Source of the DNA: Corallococcus macrosporus
Lineage (GTDB): Bacteria > Myxococcota > Myxococcia > Myxococcales > Myxococcaceae
Assembly (NCBI RefSeq): GCF_017302985.1
Contig: NZ_JAFIMU010000007.1
Span: 3,301,001 to 3,365,000 of the forward strand
Direction: 5' to 3'
DNA: 64,000 nt
This document shows, piece by piece, positions 52,748-59,980 of the stretch. The notes beneath the pieces were generated by a model, which saw only the letters and a program-made list of their open reading frames with translations, made no database searches and had not been told where the DNA came from. A program made the translations under genes and the position numbers. Numbering within the stretch: position 1 is the stretch's first letter; each line of letters begins with the position of its first letter.

Positions 52748-53686
52748 ATGTTGGTCCTGCCTGACGGTCGCGTCATCCGCTCGCCGAGCGCCACAATTCC
52801 CCTCGAGCTCTTCGGGACGAAGATCTCGGTCACCACCAACGGAGGCGGGGCCAAGGTCAGCATCAAGCTGGAGGAGCTGGGGAAATACCTGGCGCGCGAG
52901 TACCTGGGCCGGTACTTCCCGACGGGGTGGGTGACGGACCTGCTCAAGTCCTTCGTGGATGTGAAGACCAAGTGCAACGCGGCGCTCAGCTACAACTACA
53001 AGCGGCCGAAGCGCGAGGGGCTGCACGGCTTGATGATGGACGCCACGAACAACGCGTTCGGCGACCTCCAAGGCGCGCTGCTGGGCGTGGAGCACGGGCC
53101 GCTGGAGCTGTGGAACACGGTGGAGGACCTGAGCGGGACCGTGCGCAAGTGGAAGCCGACGGACCCCATCCGGGCCTGCACGGCGAAGGTGGTCGCGGGG
53201 GTGGTCCTCAAGTCCAAGGTGGCGTGGCTGCCCATCGACGGAACGCTGAAGATCAATTACTCGGTGGTCTACGAGGAGTACGTCGACCGCATCGAGGTGC
53301 ACCTGGCGGACATCAAGGTCGCGGGCGGGCTGAAGTACCATGCCCGTCTGGACGTCCCCCGGCTGACCACGGTCGTGGAGGGCATGGACCGGTTCTCGGG
53401 CCAGTACCCGCTCGGGGGCACGATGGCGCTTCCGTCCTCGGTGATTCCGACGTCGAAGAAGGTGGAAGCCGAGCCGCTGACCCTCGAGGGCGCCTCGAAG
53501 ATCAAGCAGCTGTCCTTCAAGCAGGAGATTGAGGCCTCCACGTTCACATGGAACCGGCGCACGGGGGCCGTGGGCATCTCCGGCTTCGTGGTGCAGAACT
53601 TCCAGCTGGTGCTGCTGCTGGTGCTCATCTTCTTCATCTACTTCCGGTGCTCGTACATGAACCTCAGCAAGCTGATGGAGCGCTGA
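52748..53686 (+). CDS. Hypothetical protein with C-terminal membrane helix
   Basis: A 312-residue protein (from ATG 52748; a TTG at 52736 is directly after AGGAGG at 52729-52734, so the start is uncertain). Mostly beta and alpha mixed, with no motif I know. The last 30 residues form a hydrophobic helix (FQLVLLLVLIFFIYFRCSYM) followed by MNLSKLMER, i.e. a tail-anchored topology with most of the protein inside or outside the membrane. Strands such as IEVHLADIKVAGGLKYHARL and ALPSSVIPTSKKVEAEPLTL suggest a beta domain. It lies across from a MarR gene with about 290 bases between. Confidence 0.55.
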   Translation: MLVLPDGRVIRSPSATIPLELFGTKISVTTNGGGAKVSIKLEELGKYLAREYLGRYFPTGWVTDLLKSFVDVKTKCNAALSYNYKRPKREGLHGLMMDATNNAFGDLQGALLGVEHGPLELWNTVEDLSGTVRKWKPTDPIRACTAKVVAGVVLKSKVAWLPIDGTLKINYSVVYEEYVDRIEVHLADIKVAGGLKYHARLDVPRLTTVVEGMDRFSGQYPLGGTMALPSSVIPTSKKVEAEPLTLEGASKIKQLSFKQEIEASTFTWNRRTGAVGISGFVVQNFQLVLLLVLIFFIYFRCSYMNLSKLMER

Positions 53687-53701
53687 GCCGGACGGGAAGC
53701 A

Positions 53702-53747
53702 AGGGCCGCCACCCCCGGACATGCCGGGGCCCGGGAATGGCGGCCCT
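53702..53747. terminator. Two-tier hairpin between convergent genes
   Basis: AGGGCCGCCA (53702-53711) pairs perfectly with TGGCGGCCCT (53738-53747), and inside it CCCCGG/CCGGGG (53713-53718, 53724-53729) forms a second stem. Located between the stop at 53686 and that of the ComEA-like gene at 53774, it is a bidirectional terminator candidate. Confidence 0.7.
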
Positions 53748-53773
53748 CATGAGCCTGACTCAACCAATGGGTT

Positions 53774-54127
53774 TCATGGGTTCGTGATGGGTCCCTCCCT
53801 TCCCGGCGGCGGGGATGCGGGGACCTGCTCCACCTTGAGCGTCGTGGGGCCGCTGAGGGCCAGGTGGGCCCTGAGCTTGAGGAACTTCTTCTTGCCGAAG
53901 CCCTTGACCCGGACCAGCTCCTCGACGCGACCGAAGGGCCGCTTCTTGCGGTGCTCGAGGATGCGCTGCGCCGCCTTCTCACCCACGCCCGGCAGCAGGT
54001 CCAACTGTGCCGCCGAGGCTTCATTCAGGTTGACCACCCCCACGTATTGCATGCGCGGGCTGGCGGCATCCGCACGCCCCGGCCCCATCAGCACGCAGCC
54101 CAACACCCACGCCCAGGCCCACTTCAC
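53774..54127 (-). CDS. ComEA-like helix-hairpin-helix protein
   Basis: A 117-residue exported protein: a signal peptide (MKWAWAWVLGCVLMGPGRAD) followed by VVNLNEASAAQLDLLPGVGE and AAQRILEHRKKRPFGRVEEL, then KGFGKKKFLKLRAHL, the tandem helix-hairpin-helix pair of ComEA. Such periplasmic proteins bind incoming double-stranded DNA in competence. The protein lacks the membrane-anchor spacer seen in Bacillus ComEA, as is normal in Gram-negatives. Its ATG overlaps the stop of the upstream small gene (ATGA). Confidence 0.85.
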   Translation of the reverse strand: MKWAWAWVLGCVLMGPGRADAASPRMQYVGVVNLNEASAAQLDLLPGVGEKAAQRILEHRKKRPFGRVEELVRVKGFGKKKFLKLRAHLALSGPTTLKVEQVPASPPPGREGPITNP

Positions 54128-54366
54128 GAGTGGCCCCCCACGCCCGTCTCCACCCCCGCGTCGCCCGCGAAGCGTCCGCCCGCCGCCGTGTCGCGCTTCT
54201 CCGCCGCCTCGCGCACGTGCAGCTTCCCGTCGAGGGGCAGCACGTCCAGGAGCACGTTGAGCGAGCCGTCCTTGTTCACGAACGCGCTGCCCGCGCGCAC
54301 CCAGATGCTCCCGCCCTTGCCCTCGCGGATGGAGAACACCGCCAACCGCTTCCCCGCCATCAGCAT
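54124..54366 (-). CDS. Small conserved-looking hypothetical protein
   Basis: An 80-residue protein from ATG 54366, chosen because GGGGGA lies nine bases upstream; a GTG at 54402 is an alternative. It reads MLMAGKRLAVFSIREGKGGS and IWVRAGSAFVNKDGSLNVLL then DVLPLDGKLHVREAAEKRD, a compact beta pattern ('RxGxAfxNkDGSlNvlLDvLPlnGkl') that I have seen in small uncharacterised myxobacterial proteins. It precedes and overlaps the ComEA-like gene, so a competence-linked role is possible but unsupported. Confidence 0.6.
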   Translation of the reverse strand: MLMAGKRLAVFSIREGKGGSIWVRAGSAFVNKDGSLNVLLDVLPLDGKLHVREAAEKRDTAAGGRFAGDAGVETGVGGHS

Positions 54367-54625
54367 CGACACGCTTCCCCCTTCAGACTCCCGCGCCACC
54401 ACGGCCCGGGCACCTCGCTGGCTCGACCGCCTGAGGTCGCGTCGGGGCTTGAGCAGTCCGCGTGCCAGCGGCGTACGCCTCTGAAGTGGAGTCAGCGCAC
54501 CGTGCGGCGGTGCGCGCGGCGTCCACGCGCGGGGATGGGCGCGGATGCTCCAGCGCGTGTCTTGCGCGGTGAGAGTTGGGGCATCGCGTCAGCACCGGGG
54601 GCATCGGTGGCAAGGATGGCGGCCG

Positions 54626-54652
54626 AATTGTCTCCGCGGTGCGGAGACAATT
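54626..54652. promoter_or_regulatory. 27-base perfect inverted repeat
   Basis: AATTGTCTCCGC (54626-54637), a GGT spacer and GCGGAGACAATT (54641-54652) form a 12-bp perfect dyad in the 562-base intergenic region between the leftward small gene (start 54366) and the lipoprotein at 54929. It could be an operator or a bidirectional terminator. The rest of this region (54367-54770) shows nothing coding. Confidence 0.55.
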
Positions 54653-54772
54653 GGAGGCACGCCCTACTCGGCATCATTTTGCACGTGCGTGTGCCTGCAA
54701 TGGGCTCATCGCGCCAGGTGTCGGGCGCAGCCCCTCTCGTCGCGGTGCCGTGAGGCATTGCTCCGGCCCGCA

Positions 54773-54837
54773 TTGACAAACACTTTCCCGATGCCTACCT
54801 CGCGCACTGTCCGTGTGCCGCGCCGGTCCGGTGCGGC
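54773..54837 (+). promoter_or_regulatory. Promoter and 5' leader hairpin of lipoprotein paralogue 1
   Basis: TTGACA (54773-54778), a 17-base spacer and TACCTC (54796-54801) form a sigma-70-type promoter. From 54817 to 54837 a leader hairpin GCCGCGCC/GGUGCGGC with a GGUCC loop begins about ten bases past the expected start of transcription. The same promoter spacing and a covarying hairpin are found before paralogue 2. Confidence 0.6.
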
Positions 54838-54928
54838 GTTGAAGCAGTCGCTGAAGGTCCAGGCAGTGGCGGATTCCCCCTCCGCAAGACGCTTCCCACA
54901 TGTGCGCAATGCACAGGAGCAATCACGG

Positions 54929-56107
54929 ATGAAGACCGGAGAGGGATTCAAGGGGTTTACCTGGGTGCTGACGACCCTGGCGATGGCACTGACCAGCACG
55001 GGCTGCGGTGAGGAGGACGTCGCGGATTCCAACGACTGGAACCCGCACACTGTCTTGACGGCCGCTTCCACGTCCGACGCGGGCACGAGCATCGACGCGG
55101 GCTGGGACCTCGACGCGGGGCCGTGCGAAACCACCCCGTACGACCCGAAGCTGGGCACGCTTCAGCTCCAACCGGGCTTCGTGGCCGGTGAGTCCGTGCC
55201 ATTACCCGCGGCGGCCGGCGTGGTGGGCGTGACGCCCGGCCCTACGTACTCGCTCTACACGTTGGTGTCCGAGAACTATCACGGCCCGCATGCGCTGTAC
55301 TCGCTGGGCACGTGGCCTCTCCTGTCGTTGGGCTCGGCGCCGCTGCTCGACATGAGCCCTTCCGGCCTCCCGAACTACAGCAGTTACTTCGTGCAGACGG
55401 ATGGCCAGCACGTCATCACCGGCGTGAACTTCCCAGGCACCGTGGGCGTGTATGACATCGCCGCGCCCTCCGCCTCCACCTCCATTCCTTTGACGACCCT
55501 CACTGCCGCAGCGGTCGTGCCGGGCGCGTTCCTCCTCACCACGAGGCCCCTGGGGAACCCGCCAGGAGGCGCCGGCGAAACAGAGACCCTCGTCGCGTTG
55601 AGGACGGACACGTCGCCGCTCACCCAGACGACGGTGGCGACGTTCCCTGCGGAGAGCCAACGCAGCGCCTCCGTCTCCGTGGCCACTCACGGCGCACTGA
55701 TGGTGAGCTATTACGAGGCCTCCTCCTTCATCAAGGCCCGCCTGGTGGCCCCGGCGACCGTTGCCCAGGCGCTCACTTCCGGCGTGCCGTTCTCCCTGGC
55801 GGACGCGCCCGTGATGAACGTGGGTTCGCGCTTCAACCGCATTGCCGGGCACGGCGCCGGCATGTCGGTGCTTCGTGGCTCCATTCCCGCGCCGGGCTTC
55901 CCCTATACCGACAGCGACGTCTCGCGCTTCCCCATCACCGTGACGAACAACGGTGCAACCGTGACCGTCGGCAGCCGTCAGCCAATCGTTGTCTTCCCGG
56001 ACCGGTGCACCCAGGTGACCGGCATGAATGCCATCGGTCCAGATCTGCTCCTGCGTGTGCAGGACAAGAACGGCACTCGCCTGGTCCGCATCCAGCAGGC
56101 TCCGTGA
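54929..56107 (+). CDS. DAG-repeat lipoprotein, paralogue 1
   Basis: A 392-residue lipoprotein, ATG 54929 with AGGAG nine bases upstream. The signal peptide ends in TSTGCGE. A short linker holds three DAG units (SDAGTSIDAGWDLDAG). The rest, starting YDPKLGTLQLQPGFVAGESV, is beta-rich with a regular strand pattern (VTPGPTYSLYTLVSENYHGP; FVQTDGQHVITGVNFPGTVG) and ends DLLLRVQDKNGTRLVRIQQA; it may be a beta propeller. Paralogues 2 (56370) and 3 (61981) share this whole domain. Paralogue 3 follows a cobalamin riboswitch, so a B12-uptake link for the family is inferred. I do not recognise a named family. Confidence 0.8.
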   Translation: MKTGEGFKGFTWVLTTLAMALTSTGCGEEDVADSNDWNPHTVLTAASTSDAGTSIDAGWDLDAGPCETTPYDPKLGTLQLQPGFVAGESVPLPAAAGVVGVTPGPTYSLYTLVSENYHGPHALYSLGTWPLLSLGSAPLLDMSPSGLPNYSSYFVQTDGQHVITGVNFPGTVGVYDIAAPSASTSIPLTTLTAAAVVPGAFLLTTRPLGNPPGGAGETETLVALRTDTSPLTQTTVATFPAESQRSASVSVATHGALMVSYYEASSFIKARLVAPATVAQALTSGVPFSLADAPVMNVGSRFNRIAGHGAGMSVLRGSIPAPGFPYTDSDVSRFPITVTNNGATVTVGSRQPIVVFPDRCTQVTGMNAIGPDLLLRVQDKNGTRLVRIQQAP

Positions 56108-56225
56108 GCCGAGGCCGCACGGATCCGTGCGGCTTCCCTCTCGGAGGAGGCGACCGTCTGGAATCGAGGCGGTTCGGGTTGAGGCCCGTCCGCCACGGTG
56201 CCGTGAGGCATCGACCCGGTCCGCA

Positions 56226-56290
56226 TTGACAAACACTTCCTCGATGCCTACCTCGCGCACTGTCCGTGTGCCGCATCGGTACGGTGCGGC
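56226..56290 (+). promoter_or_regulatory. Promoter and 5' leader hairpin of lipoprotein paralogue 2
   Basis: TTGACA (56226-56231), 17 bases, TACCTC (56249-56254). The leader hairpin at 56270-56290 is GCCGCAUC/GGUGCGGC with a GGUAC loop. Relative to paralogue 1, a G.U pair has become A-U and a C-G pair has become U.G, so pairing is kept although the bases differ. Confidence 0.6.
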
Positions 56291-56369
56291 GTTGAAGGTC
56301 CAGGCAGTGGCGGATTCCCCCTCCGCATGACGCTTCCCACATGTGCGCAATGCACAGGAGCAACCACGG

Positions 56370-57650
56370 ATGAAGACCGGAGAGGGATTCAAGGGGTTTG
56401 CCTGGGTGCTGACGGCCCTGGCGATGGCACTGACCAGCACGGGTTGCGGTGAGGGGGACGTCGCGGATTCCAACGACTGGAACCCGCGCACTGTCTGCGT
56501 CGACGGACAGTGTGGACTGACGGCCGCTTCCGCGTCCGACGGGGGCATGGCTTTCGATGCCGGCACGACTTTCGATGCCGGCACGACCTTCGATGCCGGC
56601 ACGGCGGCGGACGCGGGCACGACCTCCGACGCCGGGTCTTCGTGCGAAACGGAGACGTATGACCCGAAGCTGGGCACGCTCCAACTCCAGCAAGGCTTCG
56701 TGGCCGCTGAGTCCGCGCCCCTGCACGAGGGGACGGGCCCATTGGGCGTCACTCCTGGCCCCGCGTACTCGCTCTACACGTTGGTGTCGGGGAGCCCCAA
56801 CGGCCCGCATGCGCTGTATTCGCTGGGCACGTGGCCTCAACTGTCATTGGGGGTGACGCCGCTGCTGGAAATGCCCGCTGCTGACAGCTACAACCACCGC
56901 GGCGATTTCGTGGAGACGGATGGACAGCGCGTCATCGCCGGCGTGAACTACCCGGGAACCCTGGCGGTGTATGACATTGCCGCGCCCGCTGCTTCCACCT
57001 CCATCCCTTTGACGAACCTCACTGCCGCAGGGGTCATCCCGGGCGCGTTCCTGCTCACCACGAGGCCCTTGGGAAACTCCCCGTGGGAATACCCGTGGGA
57101 GGGGGAGGCCGGAGAACGTGAGACCCTCGTCGCGCTGAGGACGGACACCGCGCCGCCCACACGGACGACGGTGGTGACGTTCCCGTCAGAGAACCGAAGC
57201 AGTGTCTCCCTCTCCGTGTCCACTCACGGCGTGGCGCTGGTGAGCTACTACGACCCCGCCTTCAACCTCGTCACCCGCGTGGTGGCCCCGGCGGCCATCG
57301 CCCAGGCCATGACTTCCGGCATCCCGTTCTCCCTGGCGGATGCGCCCGTGATGAACACGGGGGCACCTGCCGTCCGCGTGGTGAGGCACGGCAGGGGTGT
57401 GTCGGTGCTTCGCATCGGTCCCCCAGCGCCCAACTCCCCCTATGCGTTTGATTACAGCGACGTCTCGCGCTTCGCCCTCAGGGTGACGAACGCTGGTGCG
57501 ACCGTGACCGCTGGCGCCCGGCAACCCATTGTCGTCTTCCCGGACCGGTGCACCCAGGTGACCGATATGACCGCCATCGGGCCGGACCTGCTCCTGCGCG
57601 TGCAGGACAAGAACGGCGCTCGCCTGGTCCGCATCCAGCAGGCTCCGTGA
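56370..57650 (+). CDS. DAG-repeat lipoprotein, paralogue 2
   Basis: A 426-residue lipoprotein, ATG 56370, same ribosome site as paralogue 1. Signal peptide ends TSTGCGEGD; the linker has a Cys pair (CVDGQC) and five DAG units. The C-terminal domain (YDPKLGTLQLQQGFVAAESA onward) parallels paralogue 1 but carries an extra PWEYPWEGEAG insert near residue 245. The gene is a tandem copy. It is followed after about 25 bases by the promoter of the riboswitch-btuB unit. Confidence 0.8.
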   Translation: MKTGEGFKGFAWVLTALAMALTSTGCGEGDVADSNDWNPRTVCVDGQCGLTAASASDGGMAFDAGTTFDAGTTFDAGTAADAGTTSDAGSSCETETYDPKLGTLQLQQGFVAAESAPLHEGTGPLGVTPGPAYSLYTLVSGSPNGPHALYSLGTWPQLSLGVTPLLEMPAADSYNHRGDFVETDGQRVIAGVNYPGTLAVYDIAAPAASTSIPLTNLTAAGVIPGAFLLTTRPLGNSPWEYPWEGEAGERETLVALRTDTAPPTRTTVVTFPSENRSSVSLSVSTHGVALVSYYDPAFNLVTRVVAPAAIAQAMTSGIPFSLADAPVMNTGAPAVRVVRHGRGVSVLRIGPPAPNSPYAFDYSDVSRFALRVTNAGATVTAGARQPIVVFPDRCTQVTDMTAIGPDLLLRVQDKNGARLVRIQQAP

Positions 57651-57673
57651 GCCGTGGCCGCACGGGCCGCGCC

Positions 57674-57702
57674 TTGACGGGCATGGGGTGACCTCCTAGA
57701 AC
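57674..57702 (+). promoter_or_regulatory. Promoter of the riboswitch-btuB unit
   Basis: TTGACG (57674-57679), a 17-base spacer and TAGAAC (57697-57702) lie directly upstream of the first cobalamin riboswitch. Confidence 0.55.
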
Positions 57703-57711
57703 GGCCGGGCC

Positions 57712-57920
57712 CTTGGGTGCCCATGCCGGGCCTTCAAGAGGGAAGCCGGTGTGAGTCCGGCGCGGTCCCGCCACTGTGTACGGGTTGCCCTGAGGTCCAG
57801 GGCCGGAAGCCTCGGCTGTCACCACTTTCGCATCCCGATGCGAGGGGAAGGTGGAGGCTTCCTTCCAGAAGGGCGCAGCGTGCGCCCACGTCTGGAGCCC
57901 GTCAGCCAGGAGACCTGCCC
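57712..57920 (+). ncRNA. Cobalamin (B12) riboswitch upstream of btuB
   Basis: The core reads GGGAAGCCGGTGTGAGTCC then GGCGCGGTCCCGCCACTG, the conserved B12-box region of cobalamin riboswitches. The 3' part of the aptamer is present at 57902-57916 as GCCAGGAGACCTGCC. Between them lie variable stems (e.g. around 57826-57860, including GGGGAAGGTGG). Binding of adenosylcobalamin is known to shut off downstream expression. It precedes the BtuB gene by 65 bases. Exact ends are approximate. Confidence 0.9.
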
Positions 57921-57927
57921 AGGGGTG

Positions 57928-57944
57928 CGGCAGCGGTGCTGCCG
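57928..57944 (+). terminator. Hairpin in the expression platform of riboswitch 1
   Basis: CGGCAGC (57928-57934) and GCTGCCG (57938-57944) pair perfectly around GGT. The T/C-rich stretch CCTTCTCTCTT (57950-57960) follows, so it may be an intrinsic-type terminator that competes with the free aptamer. Whether control is by termination or by hiding the ribosome site cannot be decided by eye. Confidence 0.5.
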
Positions 57945-57985
57945 TCAGGCCTTCTCTCTTCGACGGAGGGAGCGGAAGGCGGAGC

Positions 57986-59980
57986 ATGCGGCGCTCGCTT
58001 CTTGCCCGGACCGTCGCGGGTCTGGTGCTCAGCTTCCAGGGACTGGCCCGGGCCGGGCAGGAGACGCCTGCGCCCGAGGCCAGCGAAACGCCCCTTCCCG
58101 AGTTCGTCCTCCCCACCGTGGAGGTCATCGGCAGGGACGACCCCTCCGCCCCCGTCGACTCCGCTCAACGCCGCGACCCCACCGGCGCCATCACCGTCAT
58201 CGATGCCCGCGAACGCGCGGGTGAAGCTCGCGACACGGCGGAGTTGCTCGGCGGATCCGCGAGCCTCGTCGTGCAGGACTCCGGCGGCTATGGCCAGAGC
58301 AAGAGCCTGGTGGTTCGCGGCGCGTCGTCCAATGGCGTGCTCGTGTTCCTGGATGGCATTCCGCTCAACGGCGCGGGCGGCGTCGCGGACCTGTCGCTCA
58401 TCCCCGTCGCGCTGCTGGAGCGCATGGAGATCCTTCGCGGCGCGGCCGGGGCCCGCTACGGCGCGGGCGGCCTGGGCGGCGCGGTCAACCTCGTCACCCG
58501 TGCGCCTTCCTCACGGCTGCTCTCCAGCGGCGAGGTCACCTACGGCAGCTTCGACACCGTGATGGCCCACGTCGCCGCGTCGGGCGCGCTGCTCGACGGT
58601 CAGGCGCTGGTGCTGCTGCACGGTGGCCGCTCGCAAGGGGACTTCAGCTACCGCGTGGACGAACTGCCCGCGCTGGACGACAACCCGCTCACGCAGGAGG
58701 TGCGCACCCGCAACGACGCTCGCGGCGGTGGTGCGCTCCTGAAGTACCGGCACGGCCTGGACGGTGGCGGACGCGTGGACGTGCTGGCGGAGCTGTCGCT
58801 GGAGGACCGCGCGCTCGCGGGCACCGTGCAGAACCCCACCGCGTCCCGCCGTCAGGACCAGACGCGCCTGTCGCTGGGGGCTCGCTGGGCACGGCCCTTC
58901 GGTGACACGGGCGAGGGCAGCGCTCGCGGGTTCTTCCGCCGCGACTGGCTGGACGTCACCGGCGGCACCACCGGCGTGGACTCCGGCGCGCAGCACTACA
59001 CCGTGGGCGGCGTGGAGGTGGAGGGCCGCGCGGTGCTGGGGCCGAACGCGCTCGCCGTCACGCTCGCCGGGTCTTCGGAGTCCGTCACGCAGGCGGTGGG
59101 GGGCCAGGCCGCGTCGTGGTGGCGCGCGAGCGTCATGGCCATGGACGAGCTGTCCCTGTTCTCCGAGCGCGTGAAGCTGGTGCCTTCGCTGCGCGTGGAG
59201 CGCGTGGGGCACTACTCGCTGCTGTCGCCCAAGCTGGGCGCGAGCGTGGACCTGGGCCGTGGCTTCGGCGTGCGCGCCAACGCGGGCCAGTCCCACCGCG
59301 CGCCTTCGTTCCTGGAGCTCTACATCCGTCAGGGGCTGATGCTCCCCAACCCGGAGCTCAAGCCCGAGCGCGCCCTGTCCGTGGACGCCGCGGCCCTGTG
59401 GCACGGCGACACCTGGAGCGTCACGGCCGGTGGCTTCGCGGCCGTGTACGAGAATCTCATCGCCTACGAGCTGTATCCGCCGAATCTCGCCAAGCCCTAC
59501 AACTTCGCCGCCGCTCGCGTGTGGGGCGCGGAGTTGGAGGTGGAGGCCCGGCCTCGTGCGTGGCTCACCGCCACCAGCAGCTATGCGTGGACCCGCACGC
59601 AGAACCGCTACGGCGACCCCCGCTACTTCGGCAAGGAGCTGCCGTACCGGCCTCGCCACAAGTGGGTGGGCCGGCTGCGCGTGGGGCCGGACTGGCTCAA
59701 CGGCCGCACGGAGGTGCTCGTCCAGTCCGCGCAGTTGATCAACCGCGTGGGCGAAGCGCGCCTGTCGCTGCCTTCGCGCACCTGGGTGAGCGTGGGGGCC
59801 TCCAGCACCTTCCTGCACAAGCCCGACCTCACCGTGTCGTTCGACGTGAAGAACCTGCTCGACGCGCGGACCGCTGACTACACCGGCATGCCGCTGCCCG
59901 GCCGCGCCGCCTACGTGACGTTCGCCGTGGCGCTCGACCCTTCCGCCTCCGAGGACTCCCATGTCGCGTCCCTTCCCTGA
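57986..59980 (+). CDS. btuB: TonB-dependent cobalamin receptor (BtuB)
   Basis: A 664-residue outer-membrane receptor, starting at ATG 57986 with GGAAGG upstream. The signal peptide ends near ARAGQ. A TonB-box-like LPTVEVIG is followed by the plug domain (DTAELLGGSASLVVQDSGGY; VFLDGIPLNGAGGVADLSLI; MEILRGAAGARYGAGGLGGA), then the barrel, ending with FDVKNLLDARTADYTGMPLP and a C-terminal strand AAYVTFAVAL, a few residues before the end of the protein. The upstream cobalamin riboswitch identifies the substrate as B12 or a corrinoid. The gene overlaps the next gene by 20 bases, which argues for paired function. TonB-ExbB-ExbD and the BtuCDF genes are not in the window. Confidence 0.93.
   Translation: MRRSLLARTVAGLVLSFQGLARAGQETPAPEASETPLPEFVLPTVEVIGRDDPSAPVDSAQRRDPTGAITVIDARERAGEARDTAELLGGSASLVVQDSGGYGQSKSLVVRGASSNGVLVFLDGIPLNGAGGVADLSLIPVALLERMEILRGAAGARYGAGGLGGAVNLVTRAPSSRLLSSGEVTYGSFDTVMAHVAASGALLDGQALVLLHGGRSQGDFSYRVDELPALDDNPLTQEVRTRNDARGGGALLKYRHGLDGGGRVDVLAELSLEDRALAGTVQNPTASRRQDQTRLSLGARWARPFGDTGEGSARGFFRRDWLDVTGGTTGVDSGAQHYTVGGVEVEGRAVLGPNALAVTLAGSSESVTQAVGGQAASWWRASVMAMDELSLFSERVKLVPSLRVERVGHYSLLSPKLGASVDLGRGFGVRANAGQSHRAPSFLELYIRQGLMLPNPELKPERALSVDAAALWHGDTWSVTAGGFAAVYENLIAYELYPPNLAKPYNFAAARVWGAELEVEARPRAWLTATSSYAWTRTQNRYGDPRYFGKELPYRPRHKWVGRLRVGPDWLNGRTEVLVQSAQLINRVGEARLSLPSRTWVSVGASSTFLHKPDLTVSFDVKNLLDARTADYTGMPLPGRAAYVTFAVALDPSASEDSHVASLP

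Larger units (their letters stand above)
54771..57650 (+). repeat. Tandem duplication of promoter, leader and lipoprotein gene
   Basis: The segment from the TTGACA promoter to the stop of paralogue 1 (54771-56107) is followed by a second, closely similar copy (56224-57650). Long identical runs are seen in the leader (e.g. around 54862-54890 and 56302-56330) and at the gene start. The coding parts diverge mainly in the DAG linker and in some propeller strands. This is a clear recent gene duplication. Confidence 0.85.
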
